Shown: positions 28,427-37,981 of the stretch, piece after piece
Position numbering within the stretch: position 1 is the first letter of the stretch
Layout: the number at the start of each line of letters is the position of its first letter
Assembly: GCF_003056055.1 (NCBI RefSeq)
Contig: NZ_PYFP01000001.1
Location: forward strand, 2,418,001 to 2,482,000
Direction: 5' to 3'
Source of the DNA: Glaciimonas sp. PCH181
GTDB taxonomy: Bacteria > Pseudomonadota > Gammaproteobacteria > Burkholderiales > Burkholderiaceae_D
Length of the DNA stretch: 64,000 nt
Position numbers and translations under genes: made by a program
Notes under the pieces: generated by a model
What the model saw: only the letters and a program-made list of their open reading frames with translations
Told to the model about the DNA's origin: nothing
The model's database searches: none

Positions 28427-29278
28427 CTACCCATTGATAATCTCTCCGCCATTCGGATGCAATACCTGCCCCGTCATATACGAGGCTCCTTCAGTTGCCA
28501 AAAACACGTAGGAAGGCGCAATTTCATCAGGTTGTCCTGGTCTTTCCATTGGCGTCTCTTTACCAAATTTTCTGATTTTTTCTTCCGAAAAAGTCGCCGA
28601 AATTAAAGGCGTCCACACCGGTCCCGGCGCAACCGCATTTACGTGAATTTCACGCTTAACCAGCTTCTGTGCCAATGACCGGGTAAACGCGACAATCGCC
28701 CCTTTGGTCGCTGCATAATCCAGCAAGTGCGGGCTGCCGCGATAGGCGGTGACAGACGCTGTGTTGATAATCCGTGCACCTGCAGTTAAATAAGGTAAAG
28801 CCGCTTTCACCAGATAAAACATCGAAAATATATTCGTCCTGAAGGTTTTTTCCAGCTGCACTTGCGAAATATCCTCGATGTTTTCCGTAGGATATTGCTG
28901 CGCTGCATTGTTGACCAAGACATCCAATCTTCCGTATTCGGCAATCACCGATTTTATAGCGTCTCTGCAGAAATCTTCAGAACCGATATCACCCGCGATC
29001 AAAAGACATTCACCACCTTCTTCAACGATCAGACGTTGCGTTTCCAGCGCATCCTCGTGTTCATCGTAATAACCGATTGCCACGCGCGCGCCCTCTTTTG
29101 CGAAGGCCAGCGCGACAGCCCGTCCGATGCCGCTGTCACCGCCCGTGATAAAGGCAATTTTACGGGCCATTTTTCCTGAAGGGTCCGCACGTGGTTCGGA
29201 CGTTGGTTGCGGCTGCATCTGGGCTTGAATGCCCGGTTGTTGTTCCTGCTGCGGAGAGGCAGAGGTAGCGTCAGACAT
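28427..29278 (-). CDS. Short-chain dehydrogenase (YghA / general stress protein 39 type)
   Basis: 283 residues. A disordered Gln/Pro-rich N-terminal tail (about 1-35) precedes a full SDR domain: TGGDSGIGRAVALAF cofactor motif, NNAAQQYP, the catalytic Ser in NTASVTAY, DYAATKG (YxxxK) and VNAVAPGPVWTPL. All four catalytic residues are present, in contrast to the SDR at 9885. This subgroup (YghA, GSP39) is induced by stress and reduces aldehydes or ketones of unclear identity. The start at 29278 was chosen over a further upstream ATG because GGAG lies 6 nt before it. The next gene upstream encodes another stress-type protein. Confidence 0.9.
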   Translation of the reverse strand: MSDATSASPQQEQQPGIQAQMQPQPTSEPRADPSGKMARKIAFITGGDSGIGRAVALAFAKEGARVAIGYYDEHEDALETQRLIVEEGGECLLIAGDIGSEDFCRDAIKSVIAEYGRLDVLVNNAAQQYPTENIEDISQVQLEKTFRTNIFSMFYLVKAALPYLTAGARIINTASVTAYRGSPHLLDYAATKGAIVAFTRSLAQKLVKREIHVNAVAPGPVWTPLISATFSEEKIRKFGKETPMERPGQPDEIAPSYVFLATEGASYMTGQVLHPNGGEIING

Positions 29279-29384
29279 CACGAACTCCATTTCATGAAAG
29301 AGGATAACCATCATTCTTTGCAGTATCTTTGCTGAAGCGCATCCAGCAGTACCTGTTCCCTCGCCTAATATTTCCTAATGAGAA

Positions 29385-29408
29385 GCCCCGCAGAACATTC
29401 TGCGGGGC
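29385..29408 (-). terminator. Intrinsic terminator-like hairpin
   Basis: GCCCCGCAGA/TCTGCGGGGC, a perfect 10-bp stem with a 4-nt loop, followed on the minus strand by TTCTCATT. It lies 87 nt after the stop of the small hydrophilic protein gene at 29495. Confidence 0.65.
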
Positions 29409-29494
29409 ATTAAACCAAGCCACTAGCCGTCATCAATCAGCTCATCAATCGTCACTAACAACCAATCAACGACCATCAACGGCCATGACCATCG

Positions 29495-29710
29495 TTACTT
29501 CTTGTTGCCTTGTTGCGAACCGCCGCGTGAGCCGCCTTGCGACTGATCCGAATCTGAACGCGAGCCAGAACCCGATCCAGTATTTTTGTGGCTTTGTTCA
29601 CCAGCTTTTACGTGTTGCTCATGCGAGCCGCCACGGGTGCCTTGCGATTGATCGGAACCTCCGGTATTTTTGTTGCCCTGCGAACCTTTTGAAGTATCTT
29701 GCGTGCTCAT
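29495..29710 (-). CDS. Small hydrophilic Gly/Ser/Gln-rich protein, stress-type
   Basis: 71 residues, almost all Gly, Ser, Gln, Asn and Lys, with a central GGSHEQHVKAGEQSHKN that resembles the KGG-type repeats of stress-induced hydrophilic proteins. No hydrophobic core, so it is probably intrinsically disordered, like hydrophilins. The second of two adjacent ATGs is preferred because AAGGAA then sits at normal distance. It precedes the YghA-like SDR on the same strand, with a terminator between. A role in desiccation or osmotic tolerance is a guess from composition. Confidence 0.7.
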   Translation of the reverse strand: MSTQDTSKGSQGNKNTGGSDQSQGTRGGSHEQHVKAGEQSHKNTGSGSGSRSDSDQSQGGSRGGSQQGNKK

Positions 29711-29867
29711 CATATTTCCTTTTAAAAGTTAAAAGAGAAGCCCAAAGGGTTGAACATTTTCAGTAAAGAAACGACTGCCTCTTTACCGGAAACGCCTCAC
29801 CATCTTAGAAGCGCCCGCTAAAGTTTTCTACGTCACGGGGGTCTGATTCAGCTGTAAGAACTGGCTG

Positions 29868-30122
29868 TCAGTCCTGACAGCCAACACCTACAAACCGCTT
29901 TCTTTTTTTCTTGATAGAAATGCTGATGCTGAGCAACCACTCGCAATACGCATTACGATTTTGGGCAATCTGCAACGCAGATGGATAACCGGGCATTAAG
30001 ATACTGGCATCTACACCTTGCTTGCGTAGCGTATCCGTCAACGCAGTAATGACATCTGCCAGCCCGCCGGTTTTTGCCAATGGAATCGCTTCTGAGGTAA
30101 CAAGTAAGACGCGTGCTCTCAC
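29868..30122 (-). pseudogene. glgA: Truncated remnant of glycogen synthase glgA
   Basis: The first ~57 codons match the start of bacterial glycogen synthase: LLVTSEAIPLAKTGGLADV contains the KTGG ADP-glucose site (Lys17), and ILMPGYPSALQIAQN follows. After that the reading changes to a lysine-rich tail unrelated to GlgA, and ends at codon 84. Intact GlgA is about 480 residues, so some 85% is missing. The start would be a GTG with no good ribosome-binding site. No other glycogen gene lies in this window. It is most simply a deletion relic; whether a short peptide is still made is unknown. Confidence 0.75.
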
Positions 30123-30477
30123 AATAATGCTCTTTCAGGCGAATACGAAATACACACACTAGCGTCGAAGCATCGGCGTGTATCCGGATGTTTTCAGGAA
30201 TGCTTATTAGCTGGACTGTCTTTATTTGTTGCTTGGGAGTTGCGTTCAAGCACAGAAGAAAAGTTCGGGGTTTTCTCCCACCTGTTGATGTAAACCATGG
30301 TCTAAGAAAATTTCCCGAACCGAGGTTTTAGTATTATCAAAAGAACTTCACAATGCAAGAATTGCATTTTAGAAATGGCAGCGTTGACGTGGTCAACTTG
30401 CCTGTTTTGCGGAGGTGTCAGGCATTGTGGTAGCGACGCGCTGACGGTTGCACGCCAACGTTATATCCGTTGCCGTA
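30123..30477. other. Intergenic region, no gene recognised
   Basis: About 355 nt between the YkgJ-like gene and the glgA remnant. An overlapping open frame (29953-30249, minus) reads through the remnant in another frame and is judged spurious. Nothing else was identified. Confidence 0.35.
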
Positions 30478-30831
30478 TCAAACCAACACGTGCCGGACTT
30501 CTCGAAAAAATTGATCGATTTTAGCTTCAATTCGGGTATCGATCATTGCCTCTGGCCGCCTGCCATTCGGGCATACCAATCGCGGCGTGGTGCCGAATAG
30601 ACGACAAATCAAAGGCCGGTCTTCATAGACCTGACAACCGTTATCGCCCAGATGCGGACAACTTAAATCGGCTAGCGCGATGTCATGTTCAGCATCACTT
30701 TTGTATGGCAATCTCGCAATTTCCTCGGAGGACGCTTTGACCGGCCCACAGCAATCGTGGCAGCCGGGAACGCATTCAAACGCGGGAATATGCGTGCGAA
30801 AAAATCTTATTTTTTGCATGGTTTGTGTCAT
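30478..30831 (-). CDS. YkgJ-family cysteine-cluster protein
   Basis: 117 residues with the YkgJ (CxxxCxxCC) cysteine cluster: ECVPGCHDCCGPV near the N-terminus, CPHLGDNGC, and RPLICRLFGTTPRLVCPNG. The spaced cysteines suggest a metal or iron-sulfur site. Function of the family is unknown. Soluble, no signal peptide. It follows the GST gene on the same strand after 37 nt and is likely part of that operon. Confidence 0.85.
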   Translation of the reverse strand: MTQTMQKIRFFRTHIPAFECVPGCHDCCGPVKASSEEIARLPYKSDAEHDIALADLSCPHLGDNGCQVYEDRPLICRLFGTTPRLVCPNGRRPEAMIDTRIEAKIDQFFREVRHVLV

Positions 30832-30868
30832 CGCAGAGCTTTCCTCATCAGGCGAATTATCGTGCGAT

Positions 30869-31519
30869 TTAAGTTCCCGACGATGGCGTTTTTTCCATCA
30901 CTGCGAGAAACAATGGCGATGCCAGCAAGTCGTCGAGCCAACGCATCACGTGCGCATGCGGACTGGGATTAGCGTAAAACCATTCTTTATCAACGTGCGC
31001 AAATTGTCGTACAAACGGAAATATGGCGATGTCCGCAAAGCTGATCTGATCGCGCATTAAATGGTGATGCAAGGCCAAACGATTGTTTAACGTTGTGAGA
31101 AATAAACTGCCCTGTTCGCGATAATAATGCGCGGGAAATGCGGGAAAGCGTTCTGCATATTTATAGCGATCGAGGTTCTGTTTAAACACCCCATCATTAA
31201 TTGCAATTAACGCAGCCGCTTCTGCCGATAATGCGCCATGTTGATCCAGCCACCCTTGCGGATCATTGATCGCCAGCGCCCACCGCATGATGTCGAGACT
31301 TTCTTCGATCACGGTACCATCCAGTAATTGCAAGACCGGCACCGTTCCTTTCGGCGAACAATCCAGCATACTCTGTGGTTTATTGCGCAGGCTGACCTCA
31401 TGCATATTTACGGCAACGCCGCTGACCTTGACTGCCAGCCGGGCGCGAATGGCATACGGGCAGCGGCGAAACGTATATAGCGTCGCGGCAGTGCTCACAT
31501 GAGAAATCGCTGCACTCAT
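30869..31519 (-). CDS. Glutathione S-transferase-family protein
   Basis: 216 residues: N-terminal thioredoxin-like domain with FRRCPYAIRARLA (a CPYA active-site Cys as in glutaredoxin-2/omega-type GSTs), the cis-Pro segment GTVPVL and the EESLDIMRW glutathione contact, then an all-helical C-terminal domain. A Cys rather than Ser/Tyr at the active site favours thiol transfer or reduction over conjugation. It overlaps the stop of the upstream phosphoesterase gene by 4 nt (ATGA), so the two are translationally coupled. Confidence 0.87.
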   Translation of the reverse strand: MSAAISHVSTAATLYTFRRCPYAIRARLAVKVSGVAVNMHEVSLRNKPQSMLDCSPKGTVPVLQLLDGTVIEESLDIMRWALAINDPQGWLDQHGALSAEAAALIAINDGVFKQNLDRYKYAERFPAFPAHYYREQGSLFLTTLNNRLALHHHLMRDQISFADIAIFPFVRQFAHVDKEWFYANPSPHAHVMRWLDDLLASPLFLAVMEKTPSSGT

Positions 31520-32277
31520 ATCGCGATCAATAGATTGGGATCGAACAAGGGATTTTCTGGCGTACCGTCACGCGCATAACCACGTGAATTGCAGACAACG
31601 CGGGTGTTTTTTACCTGATAATCCGAGCTGTCATGTAGGTGCCCGTGTACCCATAATGCAGGCGACCATTCGGCTAATCTTTCTGCGATATCGGAAACAA
31701 AACATGCATTAAGAGGCGACCCGGCGTAGCGCGGATGGATGCTGCTGGTGGTTGGTGCATGATGCGAAACGACCACGGTAGTGCCACTAAAAGGCTGCGC
31801 AAATTTTTGTTCCAGCCACGTGAGTGATGCATCAAAAATCTGTCGCGACATCAGCGGCGTAAATAACGCATCGTTAACCTCATCCATTTTGATTCGACTG
31901 AAATCGCGGACCAATTCGCTGGCCATGTTAATCGCGGCTTCACGCTCTTCAGAAGTTGATGATAAGCGAAAATCTGTCCATAACGTGCAACCAAGAAAGC
32001 GTACGCCATCCAGAATAATATCGTCCTTCTCCAGAATATGCACGTTGGTGCCAGCCGCCAATGCACGCAAAGAAGCCAGCGTGCCGGTCAGACTGCCGCC
32101 GTAATATTCGTGATTGCCGGGAACATAGATTACCGGGACGCTGAACTGGCTGGCCCAGGCGATTGCCTGCTGTGGGCGGGCAATATCGCCTGCCAAAATC
32201 ACCACATCGGCATTGGTGACAGGCGCGGCCATGTCGGCGACGGTAAGGTGCAAATCGGACAAGATAGCAAGTTGCAT
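31516..32277 (-). CDS. Calcineurin-like metallophosphoesterase
   Basis: 253 residues with the full two-metal phosphoesterase signature: ILSDLHL at the N-terminus, AGDIA, VPGNHEYYGG, VVSHHAPT and WVHGHLHDS. No signal peptide, so cytoplasmic. Substrate is not predictable; relatives act on phosphodiesters and nucleotides. It is the first gene of a run with the GST and YkgJ-like genes and starts 102 nt after the stop of ntrC, possibly with its own promoter. Confidence 0.88.
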   Translation of the reverse strand: MQLAILSDLHLTVADMAAPVTNADVVILAGDIARPQQAIAWASQFSVPVIYVPGNHEYYGGSLTGTLASLRALAAGTNVHILEKDDIILDGVRFLGCTLWTDFRLSSTSEEREAAINMASELVRDFSRIKMDEVNDALFTPLMSRQIFDASLTWLEQKFAQPFSGTTVVVSHHAPTTSSIHPRYAGSPLNACFVSDIAERLAEWSPALWVHGHLHDSSDYQVKNTRVVCNSRGYARDGTPENPLFDPNLLIAI

Positions 32278-32379
32278 TTTTCACTCTATCAAATGAACAG
32301 CTTGCTATTTTACTGTTGTCCGACCGGTTCCACCGTTGAATGGATAAAACTGTGCGACCAATAACGTGATTAATGAAGC

Positions 32380-33939
32380 TTAATCATCCTTTGCGCCAGC
32401 TATCCCCAATTCCTGAATCTTGCGGGTGATGGTATTACGGCCGATGCCGAGTCGGATAGCCGCATCGTTTTTACGGCCATGCGTATGTTTCAGGGCAATT
32501 TTAATGAGCGCGGATTCGAACTGCCGTCCCAGCACGTCCATGACATCGGTGTCACCGCTGGTCAACATGGTGGCAGCTTCGGCTTCCAGCAGCGTAATCC
32601 AGGTGCGACCATCGGCACCGGTCATGAATGACCCCGCTTCGGATGACTCAACCGAACGTCGTGTTTCGTCGTGACCGGCAGTCGTCGCGTGTGGCGAAGA
32701 ATGCGAATCGAACGCTGTCGATCCCGGTGCGGCCACATTGATTGGGTGGCTGGAGCTGATCGTATCACCGCTTAATGGCCGCTCGTTTTGTTCGAGCAGT
32801 TCTTGCGGCAGATCCTTGATTTCCACCGTTTGTCCGGGGGCCATCACGGTGATCCAGTTGCAGAGGTTTTCTAGTTGCCGCACGTTGCCGGGCAAATCCA
32901 GGCCGCTGATAAAACGCATTGCACCATCGGAGACGCGCTTGCTTTCTACGCCCAGTTGTTTGGCACTTTGACTGAGAAAATGGCGCGTTAGAATTGGAAT
33001 ATCTTCGCGCCGTTCACGCAGACTAGGCAAGCGCAGGCGAATAACATTTAAGCGGTGATACAAGTCTTCGCGGAACAGGCCTTCGCGAACGCGCGTTTCC
33101 AGATTTTGATGGGTAGCGGCAATTACACGAACGTTGGCTTTCATCGATTGATGACCGCCGACGCGATAAAAATGTCCATCCGACAAAACCCGCAATAAAC
33201 GTGTCTGCAAATCAAATGGCATATCGCCAATTTCATCCAGAAACAACGTGCCGCCTTCGGCTTGTTCAAAGCGACCGCGTCGGGATGCTTGCGCGCCGGT
33301 GAACGCGCCGCGCTCATGACCGAACAATTCTGACTCAAGTAAATCTTTTGGAATCGCCGCGGTGTTTAATGCGATAAAAGGTTGCGATGCGCGTGGGCTG
33401 TGCTTGTGTAAAGCGCGTGCAACGAGTTCTTTTCCCGTGCCTGATTCGCCGGTGATCAGCACCGTGACATGCGATTGAGATAGCCTTCCGATAGCGCGAA
33501 AAACATCTTGCATTGCCGGAGCCTGACCGAGTATTTCCGGCGTCTCGGCAGTGGCTTGTTCGACATTGATTTCACGCAGACTTTCTTCTAGCGCACGGCG
33601 AATAAGTTCGACCGCTTTTTCCAGATCAAAGGGCTTGGCAAGATACTCAAAAGCACCGCCCTGAAACGCCGCGACAGCAGAATCAAGATCAGAAAATGCA
33701 GTAATAATGATGACTGGAATGCCAGGGTGCTGCGCTTTAATTGTTTGCAACAATTCTAGTCCGGAGGCCCCAGGCATGCGGATGTCGGACACCAATACTT
33801 GCGGTGTACTGGTTTGCAATGCATCCATCGCATCGCGTGCATTTGAAAAACTTCTGGTAACCAGGTTTTCACGTGCCAGGGCTTTTTCAAGCACCCATCG
33901 TATTGATTCGTCGTCGTCAACAATCCAGATTGGTTTCAT
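32380..33939 (-). CDS. ntrC: Nitrogen regulation response regulator NtrC (sigma54 activator)
   Basis: 519 residues in three parts. Receiver domain 1-120 with acidic pocket DDD (8-10) and phosphoacceptor Asp52 in VSDIRMP. AAA+ domain about 140-375 with Walker A GESGTGKE (164-171) and the sigma54-contact loop GAFTGA (211-216). C-terminal Fis-type helix-turn-helix ending [18 protein letters not shown]. An extra Ser/His/Thr-rich linker of about 60 residues precedes the DNA-binding domain, making it longer than the ~470 of enteric NtrC. Phosphorylated by NtrB under nitrogen limitation, it activates glnA and other sigma54 promoters. It follows ntrB after 103 nt. Confidence 0.95.
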   Translation of the reverse strand: MKPIWIVDDDESIRWVLEKALARENLVTRSFSNARDAMDALQTSTPQVLVSDIRMPGASGLELLQTIKAQHPGIPVIIITAFSDLDSAVAAFQGGAFEYLAKPFDLEKAVELIRRALEESLREINVEQATAETPEILGQAPAMQDVFRAIGRLSQSHVTVLITGESGTGKELVARALHKHSPRASQPFIALNTAAIPKDLLESELFGHERGAFTGAQASRRGRFEQAEGGTLFLDEIGDMPFDLQTRLLRVLSDGHFYRVGGHQSMKANVRVIAATHQNLETRVREGLFREDLYHRLNVIRLRLPSLRERREDIPILTRHFLSQSAKQLGVESKRVSDGAMRFISGLDLPGNVRQLENLCNWITVMAPGQTVEIKDLPQELLEQNERPLSGDTISSSHPINVAAPGSTAFDSHSSPHATTAGHDETRRSVESSEAGSFMTGADGRTWITLLEAEAATMLTSGDTDVMDVLGRQFESALIKIALKHTHGRKNDAAIRLGIGRNTITRKIQELGIAGAKDD

Positions 33940-34042
33940 ATATTCCCGGCTTCAATAATCTTGCAGTTGGCATTCTGTAATATGGGAGCACCGCGACTCT
34001 CCCGCTTATATTGCCTTACTGCACGTGCATGCACGCGTAGCA

Positions 34043-35125
34043 TTAAGGAAGCGGTATTAACACTCTGAAATCGGTGTACCCCGGCCGACTTTCGCATTCA
34101 ATTACCCCCATGTGCTGCTGTACAAAGGTTTGTGCCAGTGTCAGTCCTAAACCACTGCCACCATCACGCCCTGATACTAATGGATAAAAAATACGTTCCT
34201 GAATGTCGGCTGGAATACCCGGTCCGTTATCGGTGATATGCAAGTCTAATGCCAGCCGATATCGGACCTTGGCTAACGTGACCTGACGCACGACTCTGGT
34301 CTGAAAAGTCAGATCGGCGTCACCGCTGCGAATGCGATCAACTAAGGCTTGCGCCGCGTTATGCGCGATATTTAATATCGCTTGAATCAGCTGTTCTTTA
34401 TCGCCACGAAATTGCGGGATTGATAAATCGTAATCGCGTTTGATAGTCAGGCCGTGCGGAAATTCAGCGACCATCAGACTACGCACGCGTTCACATACTT
34501 CGTGAATATCGACGTCGCCAACGATGTGCGCCAGACGATGCGGGGCCAGTAAACGATCTACCAATGTTTGCAGGCGATCCGCTTCTTTAATGATGACTTG
34601 TGTGTATTCGCGCAACTCTTTCAGGTGCCGCTCTGGTAATTCCAGTTCCAGCAATTGCGCCGCGCCACGAATACCGCCAAGGGGGTTTTTAATTTCATGC
34701 GCAAGATTGCGAATCAACTCTTTATTAACCTGACTTTGGTCTAGCAAACGTTCTTCTCTTTCGAGCTTGAGTTGCTGGGTATTTTCACGCATTTCAATCA
34801 GGACTGGCGTGGCAGGATTATCGACCGCGGTAGCAATGGTATCGACCCATAACGGTTCGCGACCGAGGCGATCCAGGATTAAATCCTGCCGTAAATCATC
34901 AAATTGATGGGCCAGCGCCTGCTGAAATACGGCGGCAAGCTGGGCGCCATTCAAAAATAATTCGGTCAACTTTTGATGCCGTAGCGCTTTGATCGAACTT
35001 TCCAGCAGAATTTCTGCCGCCGGATTGGCATATACAATGCGCCCTTCGCGGTCCAATAACAGGACCGCCGAGGCTAATAATTCAAGTCCGTCGGTCGCTG
35101 AGGGTCCAGCAGTTTTGATTGGCAT
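34043..35125 (-). CDS. ntrB: Nitrogen regulation sensor kinase/phosphatase NtrB
   Basis: 360-residue cytoplasmic histidine kinase. N-terminal PAS domain (about 12-115, LLLDREGRIVYANPAAEILL), dimerisation/phosphoacceptor helix NLAHEIKNPLGG with His143, then the HATPase domain with N-box NIAHNAAQAL, TDNGPGIP and GGSGLGLTLA. There are no membrane segments, as expected, since NtrB responds to GlnB/PII. It sits upstream of ntrC in the same direction, the usual pair. Three GGTGCA repeats lie 205-260 nt ahead of it. Confidence 0.95.
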   Translation of the reverse strand: MPIKTAGPSATDGLELLASAVLLLDREGRIVYANPAAEILLESSIKALRHQKLTELFLNGAQLAAVFQQALAHQFDDLRQDLILDRLGREPLWVDTIATAVDNPATPVLIEMRENTQQLKLEREERLLDQSQVNKELIRNLAHEIKNPLGGIRGAAQLLELELPERHLKELREYTQVIIKEADRLQTLVDRLLAPHRLAHIVGDVDIHEVCERVRSLMVAEFPHGLTIKRDYDLSIPQFRGDKEQLIQAILNIAHNAAQALVDRIRSGDADLTFQTRVVRQVTLAKVRYRLALDLHITDNGPGIPADIQERIFYPLVSGRDGGSGLGLTLAQTFVQQHMGVIECESRPGYTDFRVLIPLP

Positions 35126-35329
35126 GCTAAAAATCTCTTGTTAAGTAATACGATGACGATGAAGTAACGCTGAGAGAAGATGTCTTCCTGTTGCGCACTA
35201 TCGATATCTTTGGATACGGAGTATGTCTCGACAAGCCATTTGGCAGCGTTTCTCTGAAAAGGCTAGCGCCTGGTCGAAAATCACGTGAAATCTGGCATTG
35301 CATCGTTCATTTTTTGTAAGGCCTATCCG

Positions 35330-35386
35330 GGTGCACTGCGATCAATCTACTCCACAATTTGGTGCAGTTTGATGCTTTAGGGTGCA
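35330..35386 (-). promoter_or_regulatory. Three spaced GGTGCA half-sites upstream of ntrB
   Basis: GGTGCA occurs at 35330, 35361 and 35381, spaced 31 and 20 nt apart, close to whole helical turns. GGTGCA is half of the NtrC binding palindrome. None is paired into a full GCAC-N7-GTGC site, so this is only a candidate for NtrC control of ntrBC. The rest of the gap 35126-35422 shows no gene. Confidence 0.3.
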
Positions 35387-35422
35387 CGTCTTGTTAATGC
35401 TCACCATAATAGCCATAAAACA

Positions 35423-35442
35423 AAAGCCGCATAGGCGGCTTT
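35423..35442 (-). terminator. Intrinsic terminator of the DUF4124-like gene
   Basis: AAAGCCGC/GCGGCTTT, an 8-bp stem with loop of 4, followed on the minus strand by TGTTTTATGG, 43 nt after the stop codon at 35485. Confidence 0.8.
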
Positions 35443-35484
35443 ATATAAGCAAACTTGATACCAAGGACTGTCTATCCCGGGCTG

Positions 35485-35985
35485 TTACTTCAAATTCGAC
35501 AATTCGCGGTTTAAGGCTTCAATATTTTTTTGGGTACGCGCCAGTTCGTCTTTCATTAATGCCACCCGATCCTGATATTTGGCATAGTTGCGCTCATTAC
35601 CCTGACGTTCTGGAACGCCGTTGTTGTAGTCTTTTTCCTGACCTGCCAACTTCTGCTGCTCTGAGCGCAGTTCGTCTTGCAAAATCTGACGGCGATCGTT
35701 GTCGCGCGCTTTTTGGGTGCCGCCATCTACTTTAGGAAAATTTGGCGGTGTCGCTGGCTGCGGTTTTGATGCTGCGCCACCACTTGCAGCGGGAGGAAGT
35801 ACCGGCGCCGTCACGGTCAATGGCGGCAAATTAACTTTCTTGCAGCCTTTGGTATCGCCGGTATTTTTATATTCTTTAGTGCCATTTCCATCTACGCAAA
35901 GATAGATATTGCTTTGGGCCTGGGCCGTCCCACTAATAGCACTAATGGCAGCAACTATCAGAATTCCCGTAATGAGGTGCTTCAT
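35485..35985 (-). CDS. Exported DUF4124-like coiled-coil protein
   Basis: 166 residues from the Met at 35985, which gives a normal signal peptide (about 1-23, ending GTAQA). The following YLCVDGNGTKEYKNTGDTKGCKKV, read as two short segments, matches the DUF4124 pattern with two cysteines that can form a disulfide. Then comes a Pro/Ala linker and a C-terminal coiled coil (about 100-165, heptads such as LRSEQQKLAGQEKD and LKDELARTQKNIEAL). Periplasmic, role unknown; widespread next to glnA/ntrB in Burkholderiales as I recall. It lies between glnA and ntrB but has terminators on both sides. Confidence 0.8.
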   Translation of the reverse strand: MKHLITGILIVAAISAISGTAQAQSNIYLCVDGNGTKEYKNTGDTKGCKKVNLPPLTVTAPVLPPAASGGAASKPQPATPPNFPKVDGGTQKARDNDRRQILQDELRSEQQKLAGQEKDYNNGVPERQGNERNYAKYQDRVALMKDELARTQKNIEALNRELSNLK

Positions 35986-36099
35986 AGACTCTCTTCGCAA
36001 TGCAATGAAGTTACTAGTTTATGTCAAACATGGCGATCATGACAAACCAGCAAAGTATTCTTACAAACTACCGTCGTTTCTATAGCGTCCCGACAAAAT

Positions 36100-36136
36100 A
36101 AAAGGACGGGAAAAGCAGGCTTTTCCCGTCCTTTTT
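36100..36136. terminator. Intrinsic terminator downstream of glnA
   Basis: A 16-bp perfect stem (36100-36115 with 36120-36135, core GGACGGGAAAAG) and 4-nt loop, with T-rich flanks on both strands (TTTTTGC on plus, ATTTTG on minus). It lies 46 nt after the glnA stop. Confidence 0.9.
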
Positions 36137-36181
36137 GCATCTGAATTCGCCTCAGACTATACGTTGAGGCATGAATGCAAT

Positions 36182-37600
36182 TTACAGCGAATAGTACATG
36201 TCAAATTCAATCGGGTGCGTCGCCATACGGAAACGCTGTACTTCTTGCATTTTCAGTTCCAGATAAGCATCGATCATGCTGTCGCTGAACACACCACCGC
36301 GTGTCAGGAACTCACGATCCTTGTCCAAGGCTTCCAACGCTTCTTCCAACGAGGCGCAGACGGTTGGGATCAATTTATCTTCTTCTGGCGGCAAATGGTA
36401 CAAATCTTTCGAAGCTGCTTCGCCCGGATGGATTTTGTTTTGCACGCCATCCAAACCAGCCATCAGCAATGCTGAGAAGCACAGGTATGGGTTAGCCAGT
36501 GGATCTGGGAAACGGGCTTCAACGCGACGACCTTTTGGGTTCGAAACGTGTGGAATACGGATCGAAGCAGAACGGTTACGCGCTGAGTAAGCCAGCTTGA
36601 CCGGTGCTTCGTAACCTGGAACCAAACGCTTGTAAGAGTTAGTGCCTGGGTTAGTAATCGCGTTCAGTGCTTTTGCATGCTTGATGATACCGCCAATGTA
36701 GTACAGGGCGAATTCCGACAAACCTGCATAGCCGTCGCCTGCGAACAGGTTCTTGCCATCTTTCCATACGGATTGGTGAACGTGCATACCGGAGCCGTTA
36801 TCGCCAACGATAGGCTTAGGCATGAAAGTAGCCGTTTTGCCATAGGTGTGCGCAACGTTCCAGACCACGTATTTCAGATTTTGGGTCCAGTCAGCGCGCT
36901 CTACCAATGTCGAAAACTTGGTGCCGATTTCATTTTGACCAGCGCCAGCGACTTCGTGGTGATGCACTTCAACCGGGATACCGAGGGATTCCAGGATCAG
37001 ACACATTTCCGAACGCATATCTTGGAAGCTGTCGACTGGTGGTACTGGGAAGTAACCGCCTTTGACTGTTGGACGATGACCTGTATTGCCGTTTGGCAGC
37101 TTGGCACCAGTGCTCCATGACGCTTCTTCCGAACCGATCTTGACGAACGAACCCGACATGTCGGATGCATCCCAACGGACGCTGTCGAAAATGAAGAATT
37201 CTGGCTCTGGGCCGAAGTAAGCAGTGTCGCCCATGCCGGACGATTTCAGATACGCTTCAGCGCGCTTGGCGATCGAGCGTGGATCACGGTCGTAACCTTT
37301 GCCATCCGATGGTTCGATGACGTCACATTGCATGAACAATGTGGTTTCTTCCATGAATGGATCGATATTGGCGGTGTTTGGATCTGGAATCAGGATCATG
37401 TCTGATGCTTCGATACCCTTCCAGCCAGCAATTGAAGAACCATCAAAAGCATGACCGGACTCAAACTTGTCCATATCAAAATGGGAAACAGGGACAGTTA
37501 CGTGCTGCTCCTTGCCTCTGGTATCAGCAAAGCGAAAATCAACGAACTTTACTTCGTTGTCTTTGACCATCTTCAAGACTTCTGCGGCCGTCATTGCCAT
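36182..37600 (-). CDS. glnA: Glutamine synthetase type I
   Basis: 472 residues, the standard length of GSI-beta. Assimilates ammonium: glutamate + NH3 + ATP to glutamine. Visible motifs: [49 protein letters not shown] and [12 protein letters not shown], all metal, ATP or glutamate contacts. Tyr401 in DLYHLPPEE is the adenylylation site equivalent to E. coli Tyr397, so activity is likely tuned by GlnE. GGAG at 6 nt supports the start. It is monocistronic with a strong terminator; a full NtrC-type site lies about 370 nt upstream. NtrBC genes follow downstream after one intervening gene. Confidence 0.96.
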   Translation of the reverse strand: MAMTAAEVLKMVKDNEVKFVDFRFADTRGKEQHVTVPVSHFDMDKFESGHAFDGSSIAGWKGIEASDMILIPDPNTANIDPFMEETTLFMQCDVIEPSDGKGYDRDPRSIAKRAEAYLKSSGMGDTAYFGPEPEFFIFDSVRWDASDMSGSFVKIGSEEASWSTGAKLPNGNTGHRPTVKGGYFPVPPVDSFQDMRSEMCLILESLGIPVEVHHHEVAGAGQNEIGTKFSTLVERADWTQNLKYVVWNVAHTYGKTATFMPKPIVGDNGSGMHVHQSVWKDGKNLFAGDGYAGLSEFALYYIGGIIKHAKALNAITNPGTNSYKRLVPGYEAPVKLAYSARNRSASIRIPHVSNPKGRRVEARFPDPLANPYLCFSALLMAGLDGVQNKIHPGEAASKDLYHLPPEEDKLIPTVCASLEEALEALDKDREFLTRGGVFSDSMIDAYLELKMQEVQRFRMATHPIEFDMYYSL

Positions 37601-37966
37601 GTGAAACTCCTAGTATCAGAAAGTAGTGCTACCGTTGTCGATAAGTTTAAATAGATGCAAAATATTGCTGTCTTTGGTGCAAATACGTGTACCGGGGAAC
37701 CGCCGAATTTTACACCCGACTATTACACGCTAGCCGCGCATGCGCGATCCAACAACCCACCGATACCACAAGAAAACAATCCAACTGAATTCAACGGGGA
37801 ATGATAGCAGAATCCATGCCACCATCCGCCACTCCGCGATTGCTTATTCGCTGAGCGTATTTGCTTGATTGAGCAGCACATTGCAGCGATAAAGCGGCCC
37901 AAGGTACCAATTTGGGAGCAGGAATGGTTTATTTAGCGCTCCATCGTAGGGCGCGATAGGATTTAG

Positions 37967-37981
37967 GCACCAATTTAGTGC
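37967..37981. promoter_or_regulatory. Candidate NtrC binding site
   Basis: GCAC-CAATTTA-GTGC matches the NtrC enhancer core GCAC-N7-GTGC exactly. It lies between divergent glnA (start 37600) and the rhodanese gene (start 38117). A weaker relative (GGTACCAATTTGGG) starts at 37903. No convincing -24/-12 sigma54 promoter was found between the site and glnA; one near-match near 37700 has wrong spacing. An additional inverted repeat ATTAGTG/CACTAAT lies at 38014-38032. No gene is present in 37601-38116. Confidence 0.5.

Noticed and set aside
29953..30249. 98-codon frame overlapping the glgA remnant
   Set aside because: Same strand, different frame; the remnant frame carries clear GlgA homology, so this one is a shadow.
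37690..37720. Sigma54 (-24/-12) promoter for glnA
   Set aside because: The near-match CGGTACACGTATTTGCA has one extra base between the GG and GC elements, so it does not satisfy the strict 10-bp spacing.
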